Assembly: GCA_019054805.1 (NCBI GenBank)
Contig: JAHQIY010000023.1
Coordinates: 124,001 to 188,000, forward strand
DNA from: Brachionus manjavacas
Lineage: Eukaryota > Rotifera > Eurotatoria > Ploima > Brachionidae
Reading direction: 5' to 3'
DNA: 64,000 nt
Shown: positions 25,401 to 40,400 of the stretch, piece by piece
Layout: every line of letters begins with the position of its first letter
How positions within the stretch are numbered: position 1 is the stretch's first letter
Notes under the pieces: generated by a model
Told to the model about the DNA's origin: nothing
The model's input: only the letters and a program-made list of their open reading frames with translations
The model's database searches: none
Made by a program: the position numbers and the translations under genes

Positions 25401-28400
25401 TTTTTTATTTGCATCAAAAATTAAGACCCAAATTCCCTAAATGAGAATATAATCAAATTAAAATTTTTTAAATAAAATAACAACTTGAATTGATCGATTT
25501 GTTCAAAAAATAAAATAAAATCTTGATGATAATTTTTTTATTCCATATTCTTTCAATGTTTACATTATTTAAGACTTGTTTAGATGACTTGAATAAAATG
25601 GGAAGATGCTCGACAATTGAAAATTTAAATTTAAACAATAAAACTCTGGATCCAGTAAATTCAGATTATTTTTCAAATTTTGACAGTGCTAAAAATAAAA
25701 AATTCCAATCTTTGACCCGTAAACTAATCGAGCTCTCCATAGATTTGCTGGATAAGTCACAATTGCCATCTATTCAGTACATAGCTTTTAGTACCATAAA
25801 TAGAATTTTTGACATTTATGTCTTCTACGATCTCTTCTACCCAGGATACTATGAGTCTTGTTATATTCCAAAAGTTAAACGAAATGCCAACCGCAACAAT
25901 TTCGACAAAGATAATGCCAATCCTGATAGCGAAAAACAAATGGCTCTAGGTGTCAATTTTATTCAATTGAAAAAGCCAAATAGGGCTCTGAAGTATTGTT
26001 CATGCAAGTCCAACCCCAAATCCTTCCAAACAAATAATCTGTCGAGAATAAAGGAAAGAAACTCGACTATCCAAGAAGACCCTTCATCTCTGGAAAGTCA
26101 ATCGCAAAAAATTGAATCTTTAAATTTAAACAAATCAATAAAAAAGCGGCCCGAATTGACCAAAAACTCCAGTCTGAACGCCTTTACCAAAAGAATTGGA
26201 GGATTTTTTCGAATGCTCTCGTTCAACTCGCACTTGAATTCGAACAGTGAGGCCAAGTCTAATATTGAGCCAAAAAATGAGCTTGTTTGTGCTCAGTGCA
26301 AAAAACCCATTGCCACAGATCAAAAAAACTCCAAAATACTAAGCTTGATGCATTTGAAGTCCACTGAAATAAGTGAAAAGGAAGAAGATGAGGAGAAAGA
26401 GGAGATAAGTGAAAACGAGCCCATGATCAACTTCATCAATTCAACGTTAATTAGTAAAAAAATGGAAAAAACTAAGACCGAGGAAAATAAACAAGACAAT
26501 AGTGACCTCAACTCGCATTATTTAAACCAGCCCATCAAGTGTTTAGCTTCAAGCCTAGAGCCTAAGTTTTTACTACAAATAATTCATGAAAGATTAGAAA
26601 GTGACAAAAGTGTTGACATTAATGCCACTACTGTTATGAGTTCAATGGCGCAACAATCTTCTACGACAGCAAATAGCTCAAGTCACAAGGTTAAATGTTT
26701 ACCGTCAGCTCGAACAATCCAATGTCAGCATCATTGCGTGGCTATTTTAGCTACAAGACTTTTCACAATACTGTGCAATGAGCAAGCATTCCAGGCGAAA
26801 CTAATGAACGAAAACCATCAAGCCTGCTTCAATTTAATAGTCGATATTTTGTACCCAAATAATGATCCTGTAAGCTTTGAATTATATTTCAAATTTAATT
26901 ATTTATCAAAATAATTAAATTTTACTTTAATGCATTTTTTAAATTTTTTGTTCTTCAGAGTATTCTCGAGTACTTATTTATGGCATGTATTTATTAATTA
27001 TGTTATTAATATTGAAATAAAAAACAAAATTACTGAACTAAGGAACAGATGTATTTTTTTATTTCTATTACAATAAAAAAGGTACATAATTAAAAAAAGT
27101 AATAGAATTTATATCAAATTAGAACAAAAATAATTAAACATAGACAAAAAAAATATTCAATTTACTTAGTTTTTTGTTTTTTTGATTCAACTGATCTACC
27201 CTGTACAGGCGGATCGTCCGAATCTGATTCTTCATATAAGCTGATAATAATCATTTACATTTTGAGTTTCATTTGGCCGACGAGTTAAGGCATTGGTTAC
27301 AAACAATTAAGTGGAATGTTAATTGCTAATTCTTTGATATGACAAAGTTCTTAAAATAAAATTTAGTAAAAGTTTTAGAGAATTGTTAGGTGAATAAAAA
27401 CTTACTAAGCCGAGAATAGACTGCAATCACATGATCACATTTATAATTCTTAAGCCAATCTTTGCAGCTGCAAGTGTACATAATTCGTCTTTTGCTCTTC
27501 CCATTTTGAATGATCATGAACCTCATCTGTCATTTCAATACTGATAGAGTCTTTAGAACAATAAAGCTTTAAACGAATTGTACATTTAGTGCATTGATAC
27601 CAAATGAATATGGCCCGCCAGGCAAATTCTCTATGGCCCGTTTACAGGTCCAATCGTTATCGGCAAAAGTCATAGCTAGATGTCCTTGAGCTGATTCTAA
27701 GTTATGAAAACTACAGAAAGGAAGCTAAAATTTTCCTTTTTCACTAGTTTTTTTCACTTGTACTGGTTCAATCGACTTATCCTGGCTTAAGTTGTTTGGG
27801 ATTTTTTGATAAAAGAAATTTTTTGAAAAGTGAATTTGGTCTAGCTCAATAATTTCCTTTATGTATAACACCAATAAACTCATCTTGTCGTAGTCAGCTT
27901 TAGAAGGTCTTAAATTAAAATCAAAAATTATTTAATATTGAAATAAAAAGTCTTTTTAGATATATATTTGTTTCAATTAGATCAAATTAGCCATCAAAGA
28001 AGTCAAATAGTTACTAACTCAATCATATTTGACATTATTTAATTTAATTGTACTAACAAAAAATAATTGACACTAACATCAGTATTTTTGTTCTAGAAAA
28101 TATTCTTTTTGTTTTTTTAATATATTATACGCGCTTATTTAAATATTCGAGAATACTAATGTGCATTTTTTGGCAAAATGTAAATAATTTTAAATTGTCA
28201 TATTTTAGTAGTAGTAGTAGTAATTATAATTGCTACGCTTTCGCGTTAAGTCCGGTTATATCCAGACCATAAGCAATAATTTAGTCTTTCAAAAGTATGT
28301 CTAAATTAGTTTTAAAAATGTTTGTTGATTTTGATTCTATAACTTTGTTTCCAAGCTGATTCCAATCATTGACTATTCTGTTGGTGAAAAAGTTGAATCT

Positions 28401-31400
28401 TGGTGCACAGTTTTTGACAATTTCTCTTCTTAACCTGTAGTTGTTGCCTCTTGTTTTATTTACACCAAAAACCTTGTCTGGTTGTTTATACCAGTTGACT
28501 TGATCGTAATTATTGAGCAACTTAAACATTTGTATTAAATCACCTCTCTTTCTTCTTGTTTTAAGTGTTGTAAGTTTTAGCCTTCTAAATCGTTCTGGAT
28601 ACTCTAGATTCGATAAACCTGAGATAGAACGCGTTGCTCTTCTCTGAACCTTTTCAAGCGCATCAATGTCCTTCTTTAGGTATGGGTTCCATGTCGAAAC
28701 AGCAAACTCTAAATGAGGCCGAACCAGACTCTTATACATCTTACAAATAACGTTCTCACTGCGATTACTCAAGCCATTTAAGACTAACCCCAAGATTCTA
28801 TTCGCTTTCAAATTTTCCATTATTTTCTGTGCATCATTTCAGAACATTTTTAATTTACTCTTTAATAATTTAATAATTTTTGAATATTTTTGTTGTGAAG
28901 GAGTCAGAATAAATTAAAAAAAGGACAAGAAACAATTATTTATTTAACAAAATTTTTCCTTTTTTTTTTAATTTTTGCAAGTAATCAAAAATATTAGAGT
29001 AAAACTTTTATTTTTCACTTGTGCCATGGCTCGGTAAATTTTGTACTCTATTTTTTAAAATTTTATTAATTTTGAATACTTGGAAGATAAGATTATTATA
29101 AGAAATGATTCAGTTCGAATACAAAAAAAAAAGTTAAAAAATATTATCATTATAGTTTTTTGCAGTTTTCAATTTTTTTCGAATTTTTTTTGGTCTTGAA
29201 TCACCAGTAGATATTTAACACCTAAAACAAAACATTTTTAAAAGTTTTTAAATAAAATTGAAGCAAAAATTCAAATAATTTAAAAATTATTTTCAGTTTA
29301 AAAAGCATTTTCTTGCCACAGAGACAATATGATCAAAAAAATTGATCAGTCTATAAAGAAGTTTGAGAATAGCATGAAATAATATAAAAAAATGCTATTA
29401 TATAAATTAACAAGATAAATATGAATAATTTACAAAAATTAACTTTCTACCGTTTAAAGCACTAAACACCGGCAACTATATTGTTTGTCTAAAACTTGAT
29501 AAAAAATGTAAAATTTCAAGTTGCGAAAAATTAGACTCTTTTGGGCGTCAACCTTTTTTACCAGTTTAACTGGCAATAAGGTATTTTACGTAATTTTACA
29601 TCATTTGACGCTTTTTGATGTAAAATTACGTGAAATTATGTAATTTTACCCATTCTGAGGTTAAACACAAAAGTTGCAGATACAATTTTTTACCTTTTTA
29701 ATTTCATCACTGTAAAAATTGATATGATTGTTTTAGTTCTTGGAAAATCTATAGTCACTATTTTTATACATTATTTGTTTATCTCTACAAAGCTAAAGAA
29801 CCTTCAAGATTAAAATAAAATCTAAATAAAAAAAAATTAAAAAAAACTATGATAAAATTAAAATAAGATAAAATATAGAAGAAAATAAAAAAATTGAAAT
29901 AAATATTTATTACGTGGGTCCAGTTACCAACACACTTAAAAATCGTTTCACCACATACTTAAATCTAACAAACACACTATACTTAAAAACACACATTACA
30001 CTGTCTTTAGTAAATCCAGAACAATTCATTGAAACTTCTTTACACACTTTTTAAGGTGTGTTTTTCAGACATTTAATTATCTAATGAAATTAATTAAAAA
30101 ATCAAATTTTAGTTTAATATATTTAATATTTTAGGGCTTTTGAACAATTTTTAAGAATTTCTTGGCTCGAGTTTTATCGAATATGATTCATTTCAATATT
30201 CCAAATTATATTGCAAAAAACTTTTTTTGATTGTTTTTTTTACAACTTAGAATTTAAAATTTTTTAAAAATTTTTGTGTGTAAATTAGAACTTCAAAAAG
30301 TGTATAATTAAGTTAATTTTTTCCCGGTTTAAAAATAATTTTTTGGAATGTGCAGAATTAGGAATTAGTGATTTAAGGGTGTAACTGTAAATTTTACAAT
30401 CATCATATTTTTTGAACAGTACTCTAAATCAAAATTGACTTTTATTTAAATATTTATTTATTTTCAGCATTTGTTATGTCTAATGCTACAAGGTTTGGGA
30501 ATTTTGGCTTTGAAGCCCGAATATCATGATGCGCTTCTAAAATTTGACTTGCCTGACACAATCATGAGTCTGATTTTACCAGGCGATGAGTTGTTTTATA
30601 CCAATCAAACCACCAAGTATCCCAAGTATGTAAAATATTTGGCAGCAAGAATTTTGGTGTATTTGGGTCTGTTCGAAAAAGTGAGCAACAAAGTCAATCT
30701 ATTTGACATCTTGGAAATGCAGCCAGAACAAATTGACTTGGAAAGGCCGCAATCTTTCGAAAACAACTTCATACATAACATGGCTATTGGTGAAAACATG
30801 GTAATGAAAGATGGAAGACTCAGTATTTCTGCTATTAGAATAGAAAAGCTATTAGATAATATTCTGAAAGAGGTCAAAAATGAGAAAATGGAAAAAATAA
30901 GATTCAACCTGAACGAAACTTGCAGCGATCTGTACTACAACATGTCATATTTGTGCACCTTGGTTCATCCTCTTATTATCATTCGCTTGCTGGAGCATCG
31001 GCTGTTTACACCACTGCTTAAAAAGTCCAGCTCACGTGAACCATCATCTTTTAGTCTATTGGGAAATCTGAAAAGCATACCCACATCGACTTCATTTCCA
31101 TCAAACAACCAATTGACTGACTCGAATGAAAAAGCGCTAAAGCCCGATCACAGCCAAAAACCATTCAGAAAGTGCTCCGAGGGAATGTATGAAAGGTCGA
31201 CTATGCGAAAAGAAAGCCAGCTGTCTCTGACTGACAAGCAGCAATCGGTCACAAAAACCGCATACCTCAAAGACTTGAGCAAAAAGATTATGAAAAGAGT
31301 GAACAGTGGCAACCAATTTGGATACTCAAATTTTAAAAAAAGCTTTAAATATTCTCGAGTGCGAAGAAATAGCCACAATCAAAACGAAGAGAAGACGTCA

Positions 31401-34400
31401 GCTAGTGTGGACTCTTTAAATCATGGGCCTGAAGTAGCTTCCTCTTCGTTTATACAAAAAAAATGCTCAAAAAGTAACACAAATAGCTTGGATAGAAGTT
31501 GTGCCAAAGAAGCTCTAAATTTAAATGATGCCAATTTATTTAATCAGCCAGATTTGAAAGAGATGGAGAAAAAGCTAATCAATCTTCCCACATTTACAAT
31601 ATCAGATGAACATGCTTCAAACACGCTGCCATCCAGCTCATGTCTGGTAACTGACCAAGGCTGCCTGGGCTCAAATGGGAGCAGCTCTGAACCAGTGTCT
31701 GGCTTGAAAGTGAACAGTTCAAAAACCATTGGGAGTGGTGAACGACGCCGCAAAAGCGACTTGATCGAAATGGTCAAAAAAAATGTGAATATTTTCCGCA
31801 AGCGAAACTCGCTGTCTCTTAACCATTTGTGTGACAATAGGAACTATTTTTTTGGCAAAAAAGCGAACCAAAAATTTGCTCCCATATCGAAATCGTTGAG
31901 CGAATTGTCAAGCAACATTAAAAATTTGTTTAAACGGTCAATTGATGAATTTAAAATCAAAAATTCGTCAACTGAGACAGCCAAAATAAACTTGCTGAAA
32001 GATAAGTCATTTCAGGCTCAATTGAAAGCCCCTAAAAACTGCTACCACTTCAGATCTAGCTCACCAATTGATGCCAATCAGTCCAGCATTCTCAATAAAT
32101 CATACACTTCGAAAAACTCGGCCTATTCGATCGGTTTTTTGCCTAGTCCGGACATGAACAGTCCAGCTATGAGCTCATCTTTTGACACTAAAAGAATTTC
32201 AAAAAATTACTCCTTGGGTGTCATTGCATTGACAACCGCTGCCACCACAATCGGCTCAAGTTTTATATTGACTAATAAACAAAATGAAGATATGAAAAAT
32301 AAATTAAACTCGATACAAGATGAATTGAATTGTGGCTCACCAAGAAAGCTTTTGACCAGTTCTAGTTTAACTCCAATTACAATTCAAATCAACGACCATT
32401 CTGACAAGGTGACAAAGACTTTTTCTAACAATCAAATAAGCCAAATTGAAAACAAGTCACACAATAGAGAAGACAAGAACGATTCCACCACCATCTCAAC
32501 ACACAAAACACCCAGTTTTTCTTCGGATACTTTTCACACTAGTAAAGCTTGTAATACGCAACCGAACAAACAAGGAAGTGAAGTTTTAAATTTAATTTCG
32601 CTTTGGATCAAAAATTCTCCAAATGATTTTCTAGGTAAATTTTCTTTAAAAGTTTTGAGGCGATCTAAAGTTAAATAAAGGAAAATAAAGAGAAAAAAAA
32701 GTGTTTGAATAAAATTTATACTAAATGTATTTGGGGTCTATTGTGATAGGTGACCATTAGGTGACCAGTACCCCTTACCAAAAATTAGGTGACCAAAGCA
32801 ATTCAAAATCAGCAGTTTTAAGATTTAATGTTTTAAGTTGAGCCATATATTTTTTAGCCCTTTTAGCTCAAAGTAAATATCGAATGCAGGACACTCGACC
32901 TTTCTTATCTATTAAAGTCTGCTTTACTTCTTCTATATAAGAAATAAATTCTTATTTTTTAACATATTAAAAACATAGTTTTTTGGAAAATATAAATAAT
33001 TTTCGAAGGGGTAATATGAGACCAGAAGTTTGATAATAAAACAATTAAGTGACCAAAGCAATTCAATTATGAAGGACCATAATTTTTTTTATGGTCCTTC
33101 ATAATTGAATGAATTATGAGCCACCAAGCAAACTCACCAAGAAAGAGATAAGCGTGCTCAATTGGCCATTCTTTTTTATCGTAAATCTCCTAAAGTTTAA
33201 AAAGGATCAATTTAAGAAAAAATTTTAAAGCCAGACTCTATCAAAGGATTTGGAAATATCAAAAAACAGGGAACAAACTCTTTTTTTTCCTATTAAATCG
33301 CTCCACAATTTTTTCGATTAAAAAGAAAAGATTATCGAATGCTAGCTGATATTTCCCTAAAAATAAATTAAAAATTTTGTTCCAAAAATTGTATAATCTT
33401 GAGTAGACTATACGTTCAATTTACTTTCGGAGACAGCTGGTTATACTAATTGGTCTTTAATTGGAAGGATCTTGTGAAGTAGAGGCATTTTTTCGAATAA
33501 TGTTCCCAGTATTGCGTGCTTTCGGAACTCTTCCTTCTCGAATAGATAAATTAAAAAGTTCTCTGATTTCAATTAGTGGATTTCTAGGTAATTTTTTAAC
33601 ATTAAGTTATGAATTTGGTCAGGTCCTGATGTCGCTTCACTTTTGAATCTCTTAAAAGACAAAATTAATTCATTTGGAAAAATTGGATCACTAAAACTGC
33701 ACTGATTAAAACTTCTAAAAAATTCAAAATTAAAATTTGTCATTTTGCTTTCCTTCCCAGTAATAATTTAATCAGAATTAGGACAAAACGTTGAAGATAA
33801 TAGTTCTCCGAAGCATTTTTCCTTTTCTTCATTTGTTTTTATTCCTTTTTACCCAGTCATAAAGAAAACAATAATTAATCGATGAAAATTGATAGATGGA
33901 TCATTAATGAGTTAGGAACCATTTCATCTAGATTCACTGATGAAAAAAAATATCCGATGAAATAATCGATACTTATTTTCAATAATTCGATTTAAAATTT
34001 TTTTTAATACATTATAATTTATTTAATTATTAAATGATAGTTTTTTAATTTTTCAAATAATTTTTAAGTTAATAATATGCAAAAAAATAGATGAAACATC
34101 GATGAAGTCATCGACTTTAGCTTGACTAGGTATCTAAAATAAAATGGAAGTGCGAATTAATTTTGATCCTTTCTTTGATTTAAATTTTTTTATTTAATTT
34201 CAAAAATGATATATTTTTTCTGTACTATATATTAATTTTTTTGTACCATAAAAACACTGTACTTAGAATATTTTTTTTGTGTACTATATCTTTACGGAGT
34301 GTACCATAAAAATGATGATTCTGTACTAAGAAATTATCTTTTACTGTACCAAGAAATTACTTTTAATTATTTTTAAATTTATTGAAAATAAACGAACTTA

Positions 34401-37400
34401 AATTATACAGCACATAAAAAAATAGTTTTTTAATCAAAGTAACGATTAACAGGAAATACAATTAAAATAATAAAAAATACAAATACATAAAGTTTTTAAA
34501 TCTTTCTTGGTCTTAAGACTCTATTTGATTTTGATGCTTCTTTAGGTGCATTAGATTTAGTTGCTTTTTTCATACTTTTATCATAATTTAAACCCAAAGT
34601 GGGTTTGCTTTTTGTGGTCGCCCACGTTTTCTCTTTTGACCAATAGGAATAGTTTTAGCCTCATTAGGTATAATTGTTAAACCTTTAATAGATGCTATGC
34701 CAATTATATGTTTACACATTTTAAATTTGAAATTACTAGGACAAGAAGATACTTTCTGTTCTCCAAGTATCTTCAGATGCATTTAAAGGAAAAGATACTT
34801 TCCAAATACCAAAACAAACACTTGTAAAGTCATTAAAATCTTTAAAATTAGCCGAATCGAATGCCTGTCTATATGCTTTTACTTCTTCTTTTGTTATTTC
34901 AGTCTTAAAGTCTGATCTTTTAACGAAATAATGGATACCAGTATCATCTTTAATGCTTAGTGTTTTCTTCTTTAAATGGCTCCATTGATAAGCACGAGTG
35001 TATTGCTCGGTTCCAATCGTTGGTAAGGCACAAAACTCTTTAAAATTAAGATTTTGAGGATCTCTTTTAGTTGACCAAACTTTTACAATATTGAATGCTA
35101 CGTTAAAGAACACAGCTAATTCCAAGCGTTTTCTTAAAGTCTTTTCTTTTTTTATTTTTGAGTTGTAAGATTCAAGTCCATTATTGGTACTTGGATACCG
35201 TTTAATAAAACCCTCATACCACCCAGAATGAAGATTAAGCCATTCTTGCTTAAAAAAAAGCAAAAAGGTTTTCATACATTTATCGCTGCTTTTTAACCAT
35301 TTCTTCATAAATAATTTTGTACCAGCTTGAAATACTCTGTTGTCTTGACTTATCTGCACCATGTCTATGTCTTGCATGACATTTAATTGATTTTGTTTAT
35401 CCAATATCAGTATCTTTTTTTGTACAGCTTTTCTCATGTGAAACCAGCACACACCGCGAGAAAAATCCTTTCCAAAAATTTCACTAAAACCATTTGTAAT
35501 TGAATCAGCAGCATCAGCTAATAAGTCAACATTTTTAAGTCTCTCTAGGCCTAATTTTTCAATACCAATTTGTAATGATTCAAAAATAATGGAAAAATCT
35601 GTTGCTTCCCCATTACTACACACAGCCATGCCTAGTGGATGAAATTTATTGTCCATATCTGACGTACCAACTATAAGCACGGGAAATCCTTGCCAAATTA
35701 ATTTATAGGTAGTTCTAGAATTTTCTCTTGTGTCTTTTGATGTATACCATGTTGCTTTTTGTTAAGATTTAGTTTATCATGGTCGTGCGCAGCTTCAGTC
35801 TTTAACAATGAAACATAATGATTCTCATGATTATACAGCAGTTGTACAGCACAGCTACATTGAGGACCTATTTTCTTAACCATATTACAACGATAAGAGA
35901 CGAGTAAACAGCTGTCATTTTAATGTTCATTTCTAAACGACCACACTTTTTCACTTTCTAAGCATTTCGTTGCATCTCTAGCATTGTTGAATTTTTCAAC
36001 GAAAACATACTTCTTCTTCTTTGTCTTTTTATTGTTAACAACTTTTTCTTGTGACTCTTCTTCGTCATTCGGAGACTATAGTCTTCTAGCTCTTCAAATT
36101 CATCAAAATCATAATTATTATTCATTTTATAAGCCTTAAAATAAATTTATGTTTTGAAAGCACATTTATGTTTTAAAATATAAATACGCCATAACAAGTT
36201 TCTAAAACTCAGTTTATTTTTTGTCACGCTACCATTTAGACTTTGAACAAACAATTAAATGTTCAGTATAAAAAAATTAATGTCTGGTACACAAAAAATT
36301 ATTTCTGGTACAAAACATTTAATTTCTCGTACAAAAAAGTGAAACGTAAAGTTATGGTCTCAATGATTAAAATAAAGTACAAATCATTAATTCATGGTAC
36401 AAAAGATTAATTTAAGGTACAAATACATTGATTTTATGGTACAAAAAAATTAATTTATGGTACAGAAAAATTGACATCCATTTCAAAAAAGGTCTACTTC
36501 AAAATGGGTTTTTTCTCATGTTCTGAATGTTAAACTCAAATATTAAATGATTATGAATTTACTTGAGTTTTTGACAGCGAGTTCTTTGGAAGTTTCTTCC
36601 AACGTTCTTTTATCAGACTAACAATGTTCGGGGAAAGATTGGTTTTGTAGATTTTGTGCGACTGATACATATTACTAAAGTGTGAACAGGCATGACATTT
36701 CCTCTAATTTTATCATTCAGCTAATCTATTGTTAGTGAATTTTCAGTAAAATCAGCCAAATGCACATTTAAAATCTCAGTGAGTAATTGTCAATTCTTAT
36801 AGTTAAACTTTTTGGCTTTGGACTTGCTTTTTATCAAACAGGCAAATGATCACTTGTCATTTCTTGACTATTGAGAATATTAAAATCATTTTATTTTCTA
36901 TTAATTAAGAAAGAAATAACATTTAACTTAAATAGCTAAAATTTTTTATTAAAAAGATTTTATTTTTTACAAATTAAATACATTTATTTTTTATTATACA
37001 AATAGTTTTTTTATATAAAGAAATTAATTTAAAAATAAATAGTTTAATTTTTTTCTAAATTGAATTTTTCGTAAGTTAAATAAAAATAATTCTCATTTAA
37101 ATAGATTTTTTTATATTTATAATTTTACATTAGTTCTTATTCAATTCCCCATTAATAGATTTAGGTGGTCTACCTCTCTTTTTTACTTTAACAAATTCTC
37201 GATCATTTTCGTCAAAATGAAGATTCAAAAGTGAGATAAAATGTTTGCAAATACCGTATTCCAAAAAATATGGACATGTACAAAATTTTGGATTTACACT
37301 GACCGAATATTTAATTTTTCATTAAGCACGCGATTAGCTGTCGTTTGGCTAGTAAGAAAAAAATCATTTAAAGTTATAAAATTAGCAAGTTTAATTAACC

Positions 37401-40400
37401 CATTATCCCTAACGAGTTTCAGAAAGAAACTCTCTTGAGATTTGCTTAAATCAGTGAGCATCTTTTCTAATGTTTTGCAAGCATTTAAAATCGTCTATCT
37501 CAGCCTTTGATATATTTTCTTCTAACGTTATCCAATTATCTGAGTTGGATTGGATGGCAGATTGCGAATCATCATCAAACATTGTCAAAATATATTTTTG
37601 TTTATTTAAAATTTAAATTTATTTAAAGTCAAAGTAAGTTTATTTATCAAACAATTAATTTGTATATATAGAAAAAAAAATGTTTGCTTGCAAAAATAAA
37701 TTTTTTAGGAATGAATTTTTTGGTTTATTTGTTGCATAAATTTGTTAAAAAAGATTATTTCTATTTAAAAAAAAATTATTTCTATTTATTAAAAAAGATT
37801 TCTATTTAACTTAAATAGTGAGCCATTAAGAAAGAAACTAAAAAAAGATCAAGAATTTCAAATTATAGTCCGCAATAATTAACCACAAGAAAATATTTAA
37901 GAAGAAGTTGAAGTATTAAACTGACTTAAATTAGTTCCTTGTTGATAATTAGGTTGCAAAAAATGAATAGTAAAAAAAATACTTTGTATTCTGTGTGTAG
38001 CTGAAAAGGTTTATAGAATTTTAATTGTTGAAATTAATGCTTTATAATGTTCAAAATGCAATGGAATTTAGCTAAGTATTTATTGTACACTAAAACAATT
38101 CTCTAAAATCAATTTGAATTTAGCTTATATTGATTCATTTTTATTTTAGACGTTAATAATTTAAACAAAACAAACACTTTAACTTTTAACATTTTAAACA
38201 AATAAAAAAATCACAAATTTGTTATAGAATTTTTTTGTTAACTTTTGGTATTTTAAGATTCAAAAGTTTTGGACGAGATAAAACAATTTTTCAATCAACT
38301 CGATTCATTAAAAAGCTCGTTTAGACCATGGACAAAAAAATTGAAACAGATCCTACAATTGGAAGGAAACGAGCAAAAAAAAGACGAAACAATTGATTTG
38401 ATAAATAACGAGGAAATTTTAAACCAATTTCAAATTGTAAGAATAAAAATTTTCTATTTGTATAAACGGCCTATATTTTTTATACCTTTTTTTTTGTTGC
38501 TATCAAATCCACTTCCTAAATCTCATAGCAAATTAAAAAATATTTAAGAAGTTACGCTCATCATTTTTTAAATTCTTTAAGTTTACTTAGAAGACACCGA
38601 GCAATACTCAGGGATTTTTAAAAAAATTAACGCACTTAAATTAAGAGAGGCTGGACCATGTAGAATTCACAAAACTTAATTTAAATTTGTTTAATTATGC
38701 CTTAATTACATTTTTTACTTACGCACAAGTCCCTTAATATATTTATATTTTACAATATTCAGGTAAAATATTGTAGTTTAAAAAAACGGTATTTATCGTA
38801 AAATAACGTAAATATATTTGTTGTAAAATTCAGAGAAAAAAAATCCAAAATTTTTCGAAAAAAACTGAATTTTCATGAAATATTTTTAGTCTTTTTAAAA
38901 GGTAGGAAAAATAAAAAAAATTGACGTAAATTTCAAATATATTTTTTTTATAAAAGGAGAAAATTAATAAAGAAGGAAGAATTAATTTTTGATTCTAATT
39001 ATTTTTTTTACAATATTTGTAAATTAAAAGTCACAATAAAATTTGACTGATATTAAAAGACATAAAACTGGAATTTAGTGGTCTGGCCAGTCACCATTCC
39101 TTTCAATTACAATCTTAAAAAACTATTTGAAAACCATTTATCGCCTAAAATAAGTTTAAGTAATCCAAAATTTTTTTGTCTCACAAAACTTTGACCTGTG
39201 AATCTAAAGATATTTAGAATTCAGAGTAATTTCGGTAATTACTAATCATTAGTTAAAATTAGTTCTTCGCTATCTTTCTCAGTATCAAATAAAATCAGAA
39301 TTAGAACATAGGTTCGTTTACCAGACTAGCAATGTTTGAGGGAAGACTGGTTTTGTAGATATCCTGCGACTGATAGATATTACTTATCTATTGTTAGTGA
39401 TTATTGAAGTTCAGTACAAAATAACAGAATAAAATGATTGAAAAAAATGAATAACTTTTTCTAAAAGTTAAATATTAGTTCCGTGAATGCAACATAGTAC
39501 AACATTCAAATTTGCATTGAGGTCTTCTTAATTCGCAGATTTAAGCAGAAATAAGATTTGAATATATTCAAGCGTAGTGCATTTTGCAGAGATTTTGCTC
39601 ACCACTTGCAGACTTGCAACTTTGAATGTTGTACCATACTTCATTCACAGAACTAATTTTAAACTTTTTGAAAAAAAATTTTTTTTTTACATTTTTTCTG
39701 TTCTTTCTATCATTTTTATTCCGAATAATTTTTAAAAAATTTTGTGTAAATTCACTTTTTCCGATAAATTTTGGAAATTTTTTTTACTGAATTGTACAAT
39801 GGTAAATATCGTGAATTCATCGTAACGTAGCGGTCCTAAAAATCATGAATTTCATGATCAATTTTTGTTATTCAAAATGTCCAAATTAAGTTTTAATTAT
39901 GAAATAATTGTTTGAAATGTAGAAATGATGTAGAGACATTTTTAGTTTAAACATTCTTTGTTAAATCTAGAGCTTTAATCTGCAAAAAAAATTACTCAAT
40001 TAAAAAAGCATCATTTAGATCGTATGCACTCTGCAATATGCATTCAGTTATGCAGACTCTTTATCTTTATTTAAAATAGTATTCGTATTAATTCTGTATT
40101 GTTGTTAAACTGATGCAGACATTTGGTATCCTGAGACTCAATTGATGAAGTATTTTTTGCTTTCCAGACAACCTCGTAGACTTTCCTTTTCAATATTCCA
40201 AACCAAAAATCTTCTAAAGGTCTAGAAACTTTAGGCAAACTTGCAGGGTTATCCATTTTGTTGAGATGATTGATTGAATCATAAAGTCCGATGGCGCCTC
40301 TGCGTAATGAAAGCTTATCAAGTCGAGACTAAATATAAATTTTTTGTCTGGATAATACTTATTGATGAAGGGAAGTAATATCCTGCTTAAGCATTCATCT

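Noticed and set aside
37241..37438. Plus-strand 65-codon frame
   Set aside because: Shadow of the minus-strand SWIM-finger frame of the deleted MULE-like element.
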